Shown here: piece after piece, positions 24,614 through 34,042 of the stretch
Numbering within the stretch: position 1 is the first letter of the stretch
Layout of the letters: the number at the start of each line of letters is the position of its first letter
Origin: Spirochaetaceae bacterium
Lineage (GTDB): Bacteria; Myxococcota_A; UBA9160; UBA4427
Length of the DNA: 64,000 bases
Assembly: GCA_020632655.1 (NCBI GenBank)
Contig: JACKFD010000012.1
Span: 93,800-157,799, forward strand
Direction of reading: 5' to 3'
The notes under the pieces: generated by a model
The model's input: the letters and a program-made list of their open reading frames with translations, nothing else
What the model was told of the DNA's origin: nothing
The model's database searches: none
Position numbers and translations under genes: made by a program

Positions 24614-27271
24614 TCAGGGATGGACGGCGCTCACGCTGTAGGCGTCGAGCCGGAAGATGCGGCGCGCGACGCGCAGCACGTCGTCGGGCGTGACGGCGGC
24701 GAGCGCTCCGGGATAGCGCTCGGTGTGGTCGGGGCCGAGGCCGTAGATCGCGTCGAGGGCGATGTGGGCGGCGCGGGCGTGGCTGCGCTGGGAGTCGATC
24801 GCGAAGCTTCCGGCGCCGTAGCGGATCGCGCGTTCGAGCTCGTCGGCGGCGGGCGCCGACTGGAGCAGTCGATCGATCTCTTCGAAGATCCCCGCGCGTG
24901 CGCGGTCGAGCTTGTCGGGCGCCGTCGCGATGTAGATCGTGAAGTGGCCGGGTGCGAGCCCCTCGACGTTCGAGGCGGAGACCGTGTACGCGAGGCTCTG
25001 GCGGTCCCGGAGCTCGAGGAAGAGGCGTCCGCCCTGGCCGGCGAGGAGCTGGGCGACGAGCTCGAGGGCGTAGCGATCCGGATCGTCGAGGGTGAGCCCG
25101 CGGAAGCCCACGACCAGATGCGCCTGGGCCCGGTCCTTGATCAGCGCCGCTTCGCGTACACCGACCGGCCGCGGCTCCTCCGGAGGTCTCCGCGAGAGCC
25201 CGGGGCCCGACGGCAGCGCGCCGAGATGCTCGACCGCCAGGCGCCCGACCCGCTCGGGGTCGACGTCACCGACGACCGCGAGCGCCGCGCCCTCGGCCCG
25301 CACGAGTCGGTCGGCGTGCTCTTCGAGTCGCTTGCGACCGAAGCCCTTCACGGTCTCGTGCTCGCCGAGCACGGAGAGCCGGTAGGGATGACGCTCGAAC
25401 TCGGTCCGCGCGAAGAGCTGATAGGCGCGTTGGCCGAGGCGATCCTCCCGACGGTCGAGTGCGGCGAGGGTCTCGCGGCGCTCGCGCTCGATCTCCTCGC
25501 GGTCGAAGCGCGGGGTGAGCAGCGCCTCGGCGAGCAGACCGAAGGCCGGGTCGAGGGAGTCGCTCAGGCAGTCGAGGGTGATGCCGAGGGAGTTGCGTCC
25601 CGAGAAGCCGTCGATCTCCGCGGCGAGGGCCTCGACGTCGCGGGCGAACTCGACTGCGCTCCGCTTGCGCGTGCCCCGGGTCCACATCGCGTTCAGGAAG
25701 CGCGTGAGCCCCGAGCTCGACTCGTCCTCGGCGAGCAGCCCGCCGAGGAACGCGAGGCGGGTCGCGACGACCGGCACCTCGGGTCGTCGCAGCACGTGGA
25801 CCGAGAGGCCGTTGTCGAGCTGCGCATCGAATCGCTCGCCGACTCCGTCCGCCGCCAGGCGCATCGGCCCGAAGCGCAGCCGGAGCGCCCGATCGCCCGC
25901 TCCGTCCACCGAGCCCGAGCGGGGGAGCGGACCCGGCTCGACCGTTCGCGACGCCTCGCTCCGGCTTCGCCGCGGCCGCGCGGCCGCCGTGAGTCCGTCC
26001 TCGACCGCCTGACGCAGGGCCCGCTCGTCGAGCTCGGGATCGCCGGACTCGGGTAGCAGCGCCGAGAGGACGAGGGACTCCGGTCGCAGGAAGCGACCCG
26101 CCGCCTGCAGCAGGTCCTCCGGCGTCGCGTGGCGGATGCGCTCGAGGGCGTCGGCCTCGCGCTCCCAGCCGCCCCCGATCGCCTCGAAATGGCCGAGCTT
26201 CGCCGCCACGCCCGACACGCTCTCCCGCTCGAACTGCTCGCTCGCGAGGAAGTTCACCCGCGCGCGCTCGAGCTCCGCCGCCGAGACCGGCTCGCGCCGC
26301 AGCCGGTCGGTCTCCTCGACGACGCGTCGGATCGCTTCGAGCAGGCGTCGCGCATCGGTCTCGAAGCCGATGCTGAACAGACCGCGGTCGAGCGGCGTAT
26401 AGGCGCTGGCATCGATCCGGTCGACGAGCCCACGGTCCTCGCGGATGCGTTGCACGAGGCGGCTGGACTCGCACTCGCCGAGCACGTAGGCGAGAAGGTC
26501 GAGGTGTACGGCCTCGGGCTCGTCGAAGCGCGAGGCGGGCCAGGAGAGATCCACGCGATGGCCCTCGAAGGGACGTCGCAGCAGCGCCACACGCAGACCG
26601 TCGGCCTCGGGCTCGAGCGGTCGTGGGCGGCGGGCCTCGCCGGGCGGCGCGTCGGCGAAGAGCCCTTCGATCTCCCGGGCCACCTCGGCCGAGTCGAAGT
26701 CGCCGACCGCGATCACCATCAGGTTGTCGGGCGTGTACCAGCGCTCGAAGAAGCGGCGCACACGTGCCCGATCGAAGCCGGCCACGTTTTCGGCGGGGCC
26801 CAGGATCGGTGCGCCGTAGGGATGGGTCCGGTAGGCGGTTCGGAAGGCGAGGTCGCCGAGGACGTGGGCGGGCGTGTCCTCCGAGCGCCGGATCTCCTCG
26901 AGCACGACCTCGCGTTCGCGCACGATCTCGTCCTCGTCGAAGCGCGAGTGACGGATCGCGTCCACGAGCACGGCGAGTCCCTGTCGCCAGGCCGCCGAGG
27001 GCATCGTCACGTGGTAGACCGTCGCGTCGAAGGACGTGTAGGCGTTGATCTGTCCACCGAGCCCCTCGACCTCGCCGGCGATCTCGCCGACGCCGCGGGT
27101 CGCGGTCCCCTTGAAGAGCATGTGCTCGTGGAAGTGGGCGAGTCCCTCCTCGCCGGGCCGCTCGTCCGCCGAGCCGACGCCCGCCCAGACCTGCAGCTCC
27201 ACGACCGGGGCGCGGTGGCTCTCGCGCAGGAGCAGCTTCAGGCCGTTGGGGAGGACACGACGGAGGGGCAT
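24614..27271 (-). CDS. Double-domain M16 zinc peptidase
   Basis: 885 residues from ATG 27271; the track upstream of it is an unlikely extension. Two fused M16 halves. The N-terminal half has the inverted zinc motif H46-F-H-E49-H50 and a downstream Glu in the E-x-E-V-V-L-E-E-I helix, so it is the active half. The second half, from about 500, keeps the fold (VLRRPEVPVVATRLAFLGG, LVVGFRGLT, GGRLFLELRDRQSLAYTVSA) but lacks HxxEH. Pitrilysin- and PqqL-like peptidases are arranged this way. No signal peptide is visible, so it may be cytoplasmic or exported by an unseen route. Divergent from hemW by 83 bases. Confidence 0.9.
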   Translation of the reverse strand: MPLRRVLPNGLKLLLRESHRAPVVELQVWAGVGSADERPGEEGLAHFHEHMLFKGTATRGVGEIAGEVEGLGGQINAYTSFDATVYHVTMPSAAWRQGLAVLVDAIRHSRFDEDEIVREREVVLEEIRRSEDTPAHVLGDLAFRTAYRTHPYGAPILGPAENVAGFDRARVRRFFERWYTPDNLMVIAVGDFDSAEVAREIEGLFADAPPGEARRPRPLEPEADGLRVALLRRPFEGHRVDLSWPASRFDEPEAVHLDLLAYVLGECESSRLVQRIREDRGLVDRIDASAYTPLDRGLFSIGFETDARRLLEAIRRVVEETDRLRREPVSAAELERARVNFLASEQFERESVSGVAAKLGHFEAIGGGWEREADALERIRHATPEDLLQAAGRFLRPESLVLSALLPESGDPELDERALRQAVEDGLTAAARPRRSRSEASRTVEPGPLPRSGSVDGAGDRALRLRFGPMRLAADGVGERFDAQLDNGLSVHVLRRPEVPVVATRLAFLGGLLAEDESSSGLTRFLNAMWTRGTRKRSAVEFARDVEALAAEIDGFSGRNSLGITLDCLSDSLDPAFGLLAEALLTPRFDREEIERERRETLAALDRREDRLGQRAYQLFARTEFERHPYRLSVLGEHETVKGFGRKRLEEHADRLVRAEGAALAVVGDVDPERVGRLAVEHLGALPSGPGLSRRPPEEPRPVGVREAALIKDRAQAHLVVGFRGLTLDDPDRYALELVAQLLAGQGGRLFLELRDRQSLAYTVSASNVEGLAPGHFTIYIATAPDKLDRARAGIFEEIDRLLQSAPAADELERAIRYGAGSFAIDSQRSHARAAHIALDAIYGLGPDHTERYPGALAAVTPDDVLRVARRIFRLDAYSVSAVHP

Positions 27272-27292
27272 TCGCTGGGACAAAGCGGGCGG

Positions 27293-27348
27293 AGGGTACC
27301 GGAGGCCCGGCGTGCGCGCAGGACGCCGGCGGCCCGCCGGACTAGCCT
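27293..27348. promoter_or_regulatory. Paired divergent -10 candidates between M16 and hemW
   Basis: TAGCCT at 27343-27348 (plus) is exactly six bases before the hemW ATG. TACCCT at 27298-27293 (minus) is 21 bases before the M16 ATG. Both fit TAnnCT. Neither has a clear -35. Confidence 0.45.
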
Positions 27349-27354
27349 CCGCGC

Positions 27355-28638
27355 ATGTCGGAACGCCTGGTCGCGCGCAGCCCATCGCCCGTCGCCGGGT
27401 CGTCGTCCTCCGCCGCCGACGCTTCGTCGGCCTTCGACGACGGCGCCGTCGGGGTCTACGTGCACTGGCCCTTCTGCGAGCGGGTCTGTCCCTACTGCGA
27501 CTTCGCCGTGATCGCGGCGCGAAGGCCCGATCGCGCGCTCGAGGACCGCGTGGCCAGCGCGATCCGGCGAGAGCTCGAGGCGCGTCGGGCCGACTTCGCG
27601 GGTCGCCGCCTGGCGAGTATCTACCTCGGCGGGGGGACGCCCTCGCTGTGTCGTCCCGAGACGATCGCTGTCCTCGTCGCGGCCGTGCGGACGGCGTTCC
27701 CGACCGACGCGTCCATGCCGGTCGAGACGACCCTCGAGCTCAACCCGAGCACGACGGAGCTTTCGCGCCTGCCCGCCTTCCGGGACGCGGGTGTCGATCG
27801 GCTCTCGATCGGCATCCAGTCCTTCGACGATCGGCAGCTGAAACGCCTGGGCCGCGCCCATCGCCGCCCGGTCGCGCTCCGGACCCTCGAGGCCGCGCGC
27901 GACGCCGGCTTCGACAACGTCTCGATCGACCTGATCTTCGGCGGTCCCGATCAGACCCTCGCGGATCTCGATCGCGACCTCGACGCGCTGCTCGGCTGGC
28001 GACCCGAGCACGTCTCGACCTACGAGCTGACCTGGGAGCCCGACACGCCCTTCGGTCGCGCGCTCGCCCGCGGCCGACTCGAGGCCTGCGACGAGGCGCT
28101 CGCCGTCGAGATGATGGCGCGCATCGAGTCGCGCCTCGAAGCCGCTGGCCTCGAGCGCTACGAGATCTCGAGCTACGCGCGACCCGGACGACGCGCCCGG
28201 CACAACGCGCGCTACTGGCAGCGGGAGGCCGTGCTGGGGCTCGGTCTCGGTGCGCACTCCTTCGAGGCGCGGACGGCCGCGCATCCCCACGGCGCCCGGC
28301 GCGCGAATCCGCGTGGGCTGGACGACTGGCTCGCCGCCGTCGCGCGCACGCCGGCGCGGGCGGGGGCGCTCGAGACGCTCTCCCTCGAGACCGCGCGCGG
28401 CGAGGCCGTCTTCCTCGCGTTGCGGCAGCGGGAGGGACTCTCGGCCCGGCGCTTCGCCGCCGAGTTCGGCGCCCCGCCGCGCCACTTCTTCGCGGCGGAG
28501 ATCGACGACCTGGTCGCACGGGGCTGGCTCGTCGAGGGGCGGACCGCGCCGGGCGATCTCGTGCTCAGTCCCGCCGGACGGCTCGTCGCGGACAGCGTGG
28601 CGGCCGAGTTCGTCGCGGTCGGGGCGGCGCGTGGATGA
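27355..28638 (+). CDS. hemW: HemW-type radical SAM haem chaperone
   Basis: 427 residues from ATG 27355. A low-complexity Ser/Ala N-terminus of about 30 residues precedes the radical SAM core: HWPFC41ERVC45PYC48DF binds the 4Fe-4S cluster (the extra Phe and Cys contexts separate HemW from HemN). Then YLGGGTPS, ELNPST, SIGIQSFDDRQLKRLGRAH, SIDLIFGGPDQT and YEISSYARPG; the C-terminal winged-helix HemW domain ends the protein. HemW binds haem and delivers it to cytochromes rather than making it, despite the old annotation as coproporphyrinogen oxidase. Seemingly a leaderless message. Confidence 0.92.
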   Translation: MSERLVARSPSPVAGSSSSAADASSAFDDGAVGVYVHWPFCERVCPYCDFAVIAARRPDRALEDRVASAIRRELEARRADFAGRRLASIYLGGGTPSLCRPETIAVLVAAVRTAFPTDASMPVETTLELNPSTTELSRLPAFRDAGVDRLSIGIQSFDDRQLKRLGRAHRRPVALRTLEAARDAGFDNVSIDLIFGGPDQTLADLDRDLDALLGWRPEHVSTYELTWEPDTPFGRALARGRLEACDEALAVEMMARIESRLEAAGLERYEISSYARPGRRARHNARYWQREAVLGLGLGAHSFEARTAAHPHGARRANPRGLDDWLAAVARTPARAGALETLSLETARGEAVFLALRQREGLSARRFAAEFGAPPRHFFAAEIDDLVARGWLVEGRTAPGDLVLSPAGRLVADSVAAEFVAVGAARG

Positions 28639-28716
28639 CGGCGCGGCGCGTTTCCCGCGCGCCGGTCCAACGCCTGTACGAACGTTTCCGGCGTGCCCGT
28701 CGAGCGCCCGCGTGAA

Positions 28717-28745
28717 TTGACGCTCCAGGGGCGCGGGGGTATACG
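28717..28745 (+). promoter_or_regulatory. Sigma-70-type promoter of hrcA operon
   Basis: TTGACG (28717-28722), a 17-base spacer, then TATACG (28740-28745). Transcription would start near 28752, about 20 bases before the hrcA ATG. This is the best -35/-10 pair in the window. No CIRCE inverted repeat overlaps it. Confidence 0.65.
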
Positions 28746-28772
28746 TCGACCGCCGGAATCATTGGGGTTTTC

Positions 28773-29918
28773 ATGCTCGGAGCGAAGTCCGGAGCAGGAT
28801 CGGGTCCGTCGAACGGGGAACGCACCCGTCGGATCGTCGTCGCGCGTCCGAAGATCCACGATCCGCGTCCGCATGCCGACCTGACCGCGCGCCAGGCGAT
28901 GGTCCTGCGGACGCTCGTGTCGGCCTACGTGGGCCACGCCGGGCCGGTCGCATCGGCGACGCTCGCGCAGCTGATGCCGCAGCCGCTCTCGCCCGCGAGC
29001 ATCCGCAACACCCTGGCCGAGCTCCACGACGCGGGCCTGATCGCGAAGGCGCATGCCTCGGCGGGTCGCGTGCCGACGCCGCTCGGCCTGCAGGTCTTCG
29101 TCGATGACCTGCTCGAGCTCGCCGAGCTCGCGCCCTATCAGCAGCGCCTGCTCGATCGCGCCTTCGACGGCATCGACGCCTCGGCCACACCGCGCCAGGC
29201 CTCGCACCTGCTCTCGGAGCACACGGGGCAGCTCGGCTTCGCCGTGGCACCGCGCGTCTCGCAGCTGCGGCTCGAGGCGCTGCACCTCGTGCCGGTCGGC
29301 ACCCGGCGGGTGCTGGCGGTGCTGGTGACCGAGGCGGGCGGGATGATCCAGCGCCTGGTCGAGCTCGACGAGCCGGTGCCCCGGCGCGAGCTGGAGCGGG
29401 TCGCCCGGGTGCTCGCGGAGCGCGCGATCGGGCGCACGCTCGTCGGACTCCGGGCGCATCTCGAACTCGAGCGCGAGCGGCTGCGGGGCGAGGCCGACGA
29501 CCTCCTGCGCCGGGCCTGGCGGGTCGGGCTGCGGGCCTGCGAGGGGCCGCCGGATCAGGATCTCGTGGTGGCGACCCGGGTGGCGCTGCTCGATCAGCCG
29601 GAGTTCGCCGATCCCGAACGGATCCGGAGCCTCTTCGCCGCGCTCGAGACGAATCAGCGGCTGCTCGACCTCCTGCAAAGTCTCGCCCAGGCCGATAGGG
29701 GCGAGGCGCGGGGTGGGCTCGCGATCTCCCTCGGAGCGGAGCTCGGCGAGCCGGCCCTGCGCGACTGCGCGCTGCTCGCGATGCCCTACGGCGGAGCGCG
29801 GGAGACCGGTGCGCTCGGAGTGGTGGGCGTGATCGGGCCGCAACGCATGGACTACGGGCGGGTGATCCCGCTCGTCAGCTACTGCTCGGAGCTCGTGACG
29901 CGCAAGATCTGCGCATGA
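28773..29918 (+). CDS. hrcA: Heat-inducible transcription repressor HrcA
   Basis: 381 residues from ATG 28773. The N-terminal winged helix (about 38-105) contains LTARQAMVLRTLVSAYVGHAGPV, SPASIRNTLAELHDAGLI and SAGRVPTPLG, all hallmark HrcA segments. A GAF-like core and the C-terminal PYGGARETGALGVVGVIGPQRMDYGRVIPLV block complete the family pattern. HrcA represses chaperone genes at CIRCE sites and is tuned by GroEL. It heads the run hrcA-grpE-dnaK-dnaJ. About 30 extra N-terminal residues precede the usual start and are not conserved. Confidence 0.95.
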   Translation: MLGAKSGAGSGPSNGERTRRIVVARPKIHDPRPHADLTARQAMVLRTLVSAYVGHAGPVASATLAQLMPQPLSPASIRNTLAELHDAGLIAKAHASAGRVPTPLGLQVFVDDLLELAELAPYQQRLLDRAFDGIDASATPRQASHLLSEHTGQLGFAVAPRVSQLRLEALHLVPVGTRRVLAVLVTEAGGMIQRLVELDEPVPRRELERVARVLAERAIGRTLVGLRAHLELERERLRGEADDLLRRAWRVGLRACEGPPDQDLVVATRVALLDQPEFADPERIRSLFAALETNQRLLDLLQSLAQADRGEARGGLAISLGAELGEPALRDCALLAMPYGGARETGALGVVGVIGPQRMDYGRVIPLVSYCSELVTRKICA

Positions 29919-29941
29919 GGGCCGTCGCGCCGACGCCCGAT

Positions 29942-29957
29942 GGGCCGGATCCGGCCC
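29942..29957. other. 16-bp perfect GC palindrome between hrcA and grpE
   Basis: A perfect palindrome centred on GGATCC, able to form a six-bp stem with a GATC loop in RNA, and flanked by TGGGCC/GGCCCA-type outer symmetry. No T-run follows, so it is not a good terminator; it may attenuate transcription or stabilise the message. Confidence 0.45.
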
Positions 29958-30057
29958 GGCGGCCCACTTGCCATCGAGTCGCGGGTGAACATCGTCGGAC
30001 GCTCGGGGGTACGCGCCGGGCTCGAAGCAATCCGAGCGCCGGGAGGACGCGGCCGAG

Positions 30058-30804
30058 ATGAGCGATCGACCCGGGCGGGACGAGGATCGCGTCCGTCACG
30101 AAGGACCGTACGAAGGAACGCAGGTCGAGGAGGCCACCGAGGTGAGCGAGGACGAGGGGCCGCAGATCGAGGCCAGCCCGGAGATGACCGAGGCCCTGAG
30201 GGAGGCGACCGAGGCCGTGGAGGCCCGCGAGTCCTCCCGTCGGGGGGGCGCGGCCTCGGCCGACAAGCTGACGATCGAGATGCTCTCGGGTGAGCTCCGG
30301 GACCTGAAGGAGCGGCACGAGGAGCTCGTCCGCGAGTACGAGGAGCACAAGGACACCACGCTCCGCTTGCAGGCGGAGTGGGAGAACTTCAGACGGCGCA
30401 GCCTCAAGGAGAAGCAGGAGAGCCTGAAGTTCGGCCACCAGAATCTCGTCAAGGATCTGCTTTCCGCTGTCGATAATCTTGAGCGCGCGCTGGAGCATGG
30501 GGCGCAGAATGCCGGAGCGGAGGCCAAGGGAATCCTCGACGGCGTCGAGCTGGTGCATCGCGAGATCCTGGGAGCCTTCGCGAAGCACGGTGTCAGCGAG
30601 ATCGACGCGGAGGGCAGGCTCTTCGACCCGGCCGTTCACGAGGCCATGGGACAGATCCCGAACGGAGCGGTGCCTCCGAACACCATCGTCCAGGTGCTCC
30701 AGAAGGGTTACGTGATCCACGACCGGATGCTGCGTCCGTCCCGGGTCATCGTTTCCCGCGAGCCGACCGAAGCGGAGGGTGGATCGGGCGGCAGCACGGA
30801 CTAG
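30058..30804 (+). CDS. grpE: Nucleotide exchange factor GrpE
   Basis: 248 residues from ATG 30058, with GGGAGG upstream. A long acidic N-terminal tail (about 1-70) precedes the coiled coil (LSGELRDLKERHEELVREYEEHKDTTLRLQAEWENFRRR, interrupted only by family-typical positions). The beta-domain follows with LFDPAVHEAMGQIPNG and VLQKGYVIHDRMLRPSRVIVS. GrpE releases ADP from DnaK and acts as thermosensor. The N-terminal tail is longer than in E. coli (197 residues). It lies 57 bases before dnaK. Confidence 0.96.
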   Translation: MSDRPGRDEDRVRHEGPYEGTQVEEATEVSEDEGPQIEASPEMTEALREATEAVEARESSRRGGAASADKLTIEMLSGELRDLKERHEELVREYEEHKDTTLRLQAEWENFRRRSLKEKQESLKFGHQNLVKDLLSAVDNLERALEHGAQNAGAEAKGILDGVELVHREILGAFAKHGVSEIDAEGRLFDPAVHEAMGQIPNGAVPPNTIVQVLQKGYVIHDRMLRPSRVIVSREPTEAEGGSGGSTD

Positions 30805-30861
30805 GACCCCGGATTCCTCGCGACGGCGTCGCAGGCGCCGGGGCGGGGGAAGGCGGGGGCC

Positions 30862-32703
30862 ATGTCCAAGGTCATCGGGATCGATCTCGGCACGACGAAC
30901 AGCTGCGTCGCCGTCATGAACGGCGACCAGGCCGAGGTGGTCGCGAACTCAGAGGGCGCGCGAACGACGCCGTCCATGGTCGCCTACACCGAGAGCGGCG
31001 AGAAGCTCGTCGGCCAGATCGCCAAGCGCCAGGCGGTCACCAACCCCGAACGCACCATCTTCGCGACCAAGCGCCTGATCGGCCGCAAGCTCGAGGCGGA
31101 CGAGGTCCAGCACTTCGCGAAGATCGCCCCCTTCAAGATCGTCGCCGCCGACAACGGCGATGCCTGGGTCGAGATCAACGGCCGCGCCTGCTCGCCCCAG
31201 GAGATCTCCGCGATGATCCTGTCGCGGATGAAGGAGACGGCGCAGGAGTTCCTCGGCGAGACGGTCGAGCAGGCCGTCATCACCGTCCCCGCCTACTTCA
31301 ACGACGCCCAGCGCCAGGCCACCAAGGAGGCCGGGCGCATCGCCGGCCTCGAAGTCCTGCGCATCATCAACGAGCCGACGGCGGCGGCGCTCTCCTACGG
31401 CATCAACCGCGACGAGGACCAGAAGATCGCCGTCTTCGACCTCGGCGGCGGCACCTTCGACGTCTCGATCCTCGAGCTCGGCGACGGCGTCTTCCAGGTC
31501 CTCTCGACGAATGGCGACACGTTCCTCGGCGGCGAGGACTTCGACAACGTGATCGTCGATGCGCTGGCCGCGAACTTCGAGAAGGAGAACGGGATCGACC
31601 TGCGCTCCGATCCGATGGCGCTGCAGCGACTGAAGGAGGCCGCGGAGCGCGCCAAGCAGGAGCTCTCCTCGGCGACCGAGACCGACATCAACCTGCCCTT
31701 CATCTGCGCCGACGACGAGGGCCCCAAGCATCTCGTGCACACGCTCACGCGCGAAGACCTCGAGATCCTGGTTCAGGACATGGTCGCGCGGCTCGAAGCG
31801 CCCTGTCGCGTCGCCCTCGAAGATGCGGGGCTGTCTGCGGCCGAGATCGATCAGGTGGTGCTCGTGGGCGGCATGACGCGCATGCCGCTCGTCCAGCGCA
31901 AGGTCGAGTCGATCTTCGGCAAGCCGCCCATGAAGGGCGTGAATCCGGACGAGGTCGTCGCTTCGGGTGCGGCGATCCAGGGTGGCGTGCTGACCGGCGA
32001 GGTCGAGGAGGTGCTGCTCCTCGACGTCACGCCGCTCTCGCTCGGCGTCGAGACCCAGGGCGGCGTGTTCACGAAGATCCTCGAGAAGAACACGACGATC
32101 CCCTGCACCAAGAGCCGCGTCTTCTCGACGACCGAGGATCACCAGGACGTCGTCCGCATCCACGTCCTGCAGGGCGAGCGCGAGATGGCCTGCGACAACA
32201 TGACCCTCGGCCGCTTCGAGCTGGTGGGCATCCCGCCGGCGCCGCGCGGCGTGCCCCAGATCGAGGTGACCTTCGCGATCGACACCGACGGCGTCGTGAA
32301 CGTCTCGGCCAAGGACCTCGGCACGGGGCGCAGCCAGTCGATCGCCGTGACCGCCTCCTCGGGTCTGACCGAGGAGGAGGTGCAGCGGCTCGTGCACGAG
32401 GCCGAGGGCCATGCGATCGCCGACCAGGCGCTGCGCGGGCTGATCGAGCTTCGCAACAAGGCCGATGGGTTGATGTACTCGGCCGAGAAGACACTCGAAG
32501 AATTCGCCGAGGACGTCGAGGCAGCCGACCGCGACGGGATCTCGGCCCAGATCGCGCGGACCCGCGAGCTCGTCTCGGGGGAGGATCCCGGGGCGCTCGA
32601 GGCGGCGATCCAGGAGCTGTCGCGCCTCAGCTACGCGCTGACCGAGAAGCTGTATGCGAGCTTCGGCTCCGAGGACGAAGACCTCGGTGCGGGCGGGGAC
32701 TGA
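30862..32703 (+). CDS. dnaK: Chaperone DnaK (Hsp70)
   Basis: 613 residues from ATG 30862. Actin-like ATPase: phosphate-1 motif IGIDLGTTNSCVAVM at 5-19, connect EPTAAALSYG, phosphate-2 FDLGGGTFDVSIL, adenosine motif VVLVGGMTRMPLVQ. The substrate-binding beta-domain (KNTTIPCTKSRVFSTTEDHQ) and alpha-helical lid follow. At 613 residues it is about 25 shorter than E. coli DnaK, the loss being in the lid end and flexible tail. The nucleotide-binding domain reads YTESGEKLVGQIAKRQAVTNP, normal for the family. Works with GrpE and DnaJ encoded on either side. Confidence 0.97.
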   Translation: MSKVIGIDLGTTNSCVAVMNGDQAEVVANSEGARTTPSMVAYTESGEKLVGQIAKRQAVTNPERTIFATKRLIGRKLEADEVQHFAKIAPFKIVAADNGDAWVEINGRACSPQEISAMILSRMKETAQEFLGETVEQAVITVPAYFNDAQRQATKEAGRIAGLEVLRIINEPTAAALSYGINRDEDQKIAVFDLGGGTFDVSILELGDGVFQVLSTNGDTFLGGEDFDNVIVDALAANFEKENGIDLRSDPMALQRLKEAAERAKQELSSATETDINLPFICADDEGPKHLVHTLTREDLEILVQDMVARLEAPCRVALEDAGLSAAEIDQVVLVGGMTRMPLVQRKVESIFGKPPMKGVNPDEVVASGAAIQGGVLTGEVEEVLLLDVTPLSLGVETQGGVFTKILEKNTTIPCTKSRVFSTTEDHQDVVRIHVLQGEREMACDNMTLGRFELVGIPPAPRGVPQIEVTFAIDTDGVVNVSAKDLGTGRSQSIAVTASSGLTEEEVQRLVHEAEGHAIADQALRGLIELRNKADGLMYSAEKTLEEFAEDVEAADRDGISAQIARTRELVSGEDPGALEAAIQELSRLSYALTEKLYASFGSEDEDLGAGGD

Positions 32704-32748
32704 GCGGCCGGACGCGCCCCGTCGCCGCGTGCCCGGCAGTCCTCCCGC

Positions 32749-32754
32749 TTGACA
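32749..32754 (+). promoter_or_regulatory. Isolated TTGACA before dnaJ
   Basis: A perfect -35 hexamer in the 124-base dnaK-dnaJ gap, but 16-18 bases downstream there is no TAnnnT. It could mark a secondary dnaJ promoter; weak evidence. Confidence 0.25.
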
Positions 32755-32827
32755 TCGGGCGCGCGGTGACGAGGGTTCCTCGGATTTCCACCCGCAGGGA
32801 CATCCGGGGTGGCCCGAGGGGAGCCGC

Positions 32828-33982
32828 GTGAGCAAGAGGGACTATTACGAGGTGCTGGGGGTCGGTCGCGCGGCGACCGAGGCCGAGCTCAAGAAGGCCT
32901 ACCGCAAGCTGGCCCTCGAGAACCACCCCGACCGCAACCCCGACGACCCCTCGGCCGAGGAGCGCTTCAAGGAGATCTCGGAGGCGTATGCCGTGCTCTC
33001 CGATGCGGAGAAGCGTGGCCGCTACGACCGCTTCGGCCACGCCGGAGTCGGGGGCCCCGGCGGCGGGCATCCGGGTGCGGACTTCGGTGACCTCGGGAAC
33101 TTCGGCGACCTCTTCAACGACCTCTTCGGGGACATCTTCGGCGGTGCCGGCGGACGGGGCGGGCGCGGCAGTCGCCGCGGCCGGGGCCAGCGGGGTGCAG
33201 ACCTCCGGTACAACCTCGAGATCGACCTCGACGACGTCCTGAACGGCTGCGAGCCCTCCCTCAAGATCCCCAAGATGAACCGCTGCGAGCCCTGCTCGGG
33301 CGCGGGCACGGCGCCGGGCACGCAGCCCTCGCGCTGCGGCCGCTGCGAGGGCACGGGCCAGCTGATGTTCCAGCAGGGCTTCTTCCGCGTGAATCGACCC
33401 TGCGACGCCTGCGGCGGCGCGGGCGAGGTGATCACGTCGCCCTGTCCGACCTGCCGGGGCGCCGGTCGCGTCGAAGGACAGAAGACCATCACGGTCAAGG
33501 TGCCGCCGGGCGTCGAGGACGGTGCGCGACTGCGCGTGACGGGGGAGGGCGAGGCGGGAATCGCGGGTGGCCCGCCGGGCGACCTCTACGTCGTGATGGT
33601 GCTCGGCAAGCATCCGCTCTTCGAGCGCGACGGCACCGACCTGCACCTCGAGGTCCCCGTCGCCTTCGTGCAGGCCGCGCTCGGAGCGGAGATCGAGGTC
33701 CCGACCCTCGACGGCAAGGTCAAGCTCCAGATCCCGGAAGGCACGCAGTCGGGGCGCGTCCTGCGCCTGCGCGGCAAGGGCCTCCCGCCCCTGCAGCCCC
33801 GTCTCGATCCCGCCCAGCTCAAGAAGATGCGTGGCGACCTCTACGTGCGGGTCTTCGTCGAGGTCCCCACGAAGCTGAACGCGCGCCAGCGCGAGCTGCT
33901 CGAGGAGTTCGCCGCGCAGTCCGGCCACGAGGTCTCGCCGACGACGAAGGGCTTCGTCGAGAAGCTCCGCGACCTCTTCTGA
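32828..33982 (+). CDS. dnaJ: Chaperone DnaJ (Hsp40)
   Basis: 384 residues from GTG 32828, with GAGGGGAGCC upstream. J-domain at 3-70 with HPD in the loop (ENHPDRNPDD). A Gly/Phe-rich region carries GDLFNDLFGDIFGG and a Gly/Arg stretch. The zinc-binding domain has four CxxCxGxG motifs: CEPCSGAG, CGRCEGTG, CDACGGAG and CPTCRGAG, all intact. C-terminal substrate-binding and dimerisation domains end EKLRDLF. It stimulates DnaK ATPase. It closes the chaperone operon. Confidence 0.97.
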   Translation: MSKRDYYEVLGVGRAATEAELKKAYRKLALENHPDRNPDDPSAEERFKEISEAYAVLSDAEKRGRYDRFGHAGVGGPGGGHPGADFGDLGNFGDLFNDLFGDIFGGAGGRGGRGSRRGRGQRGADLRYNLEIDLDDVLNGCEPSLKIPKMNRCEPCSGAGTAPGTQPSRCGRCEGTGQLMFQQGFFRVNRPCDACGGAGEVITSPCPTCRGAGRVEGQKTITVKVPPGVEDGARLRVTGEGEAGIAGGPPGDLYVVMVLGKHPLFERDGTDLHLEVPVAFVQAALGAEIEVPTLDGKVKLQIPEGTQSGRVLRLRGKGLPPLQPRLDPAQLKKMRGDLYVRVFVEVPTKLNARQRELLEEFAAQSGHEVSPTTKGFVEKLRDLF

Positions 33983-34010
33983 GCATCGAGGGTGCGCGCG
34001 CGATCCGCGT

Positions 34011-34016
34011 TAGACT
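34011..34016 (+). promoter_or_regulatory. Candidate -10 (TAGACT) of the LpoA-like gene
   Basis: TAGACT lies in the 60-base gap after dnaJ. Start of transcription would be near 34023, about 20 bases before the ATG, leaving room for the GGAGGGGG ribosome site. No clear -35. Confidence 0.4.
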
Positions 34017-34042
34017 CCCGGCCACTCGGAGGGGGGGCTCGG

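Noticed and set aside
29942..29957. Intrinsic terminator between hrcA and grpE
   Set aside because: Hairpin is short and followed by no T-run; kept only as a palindrome.
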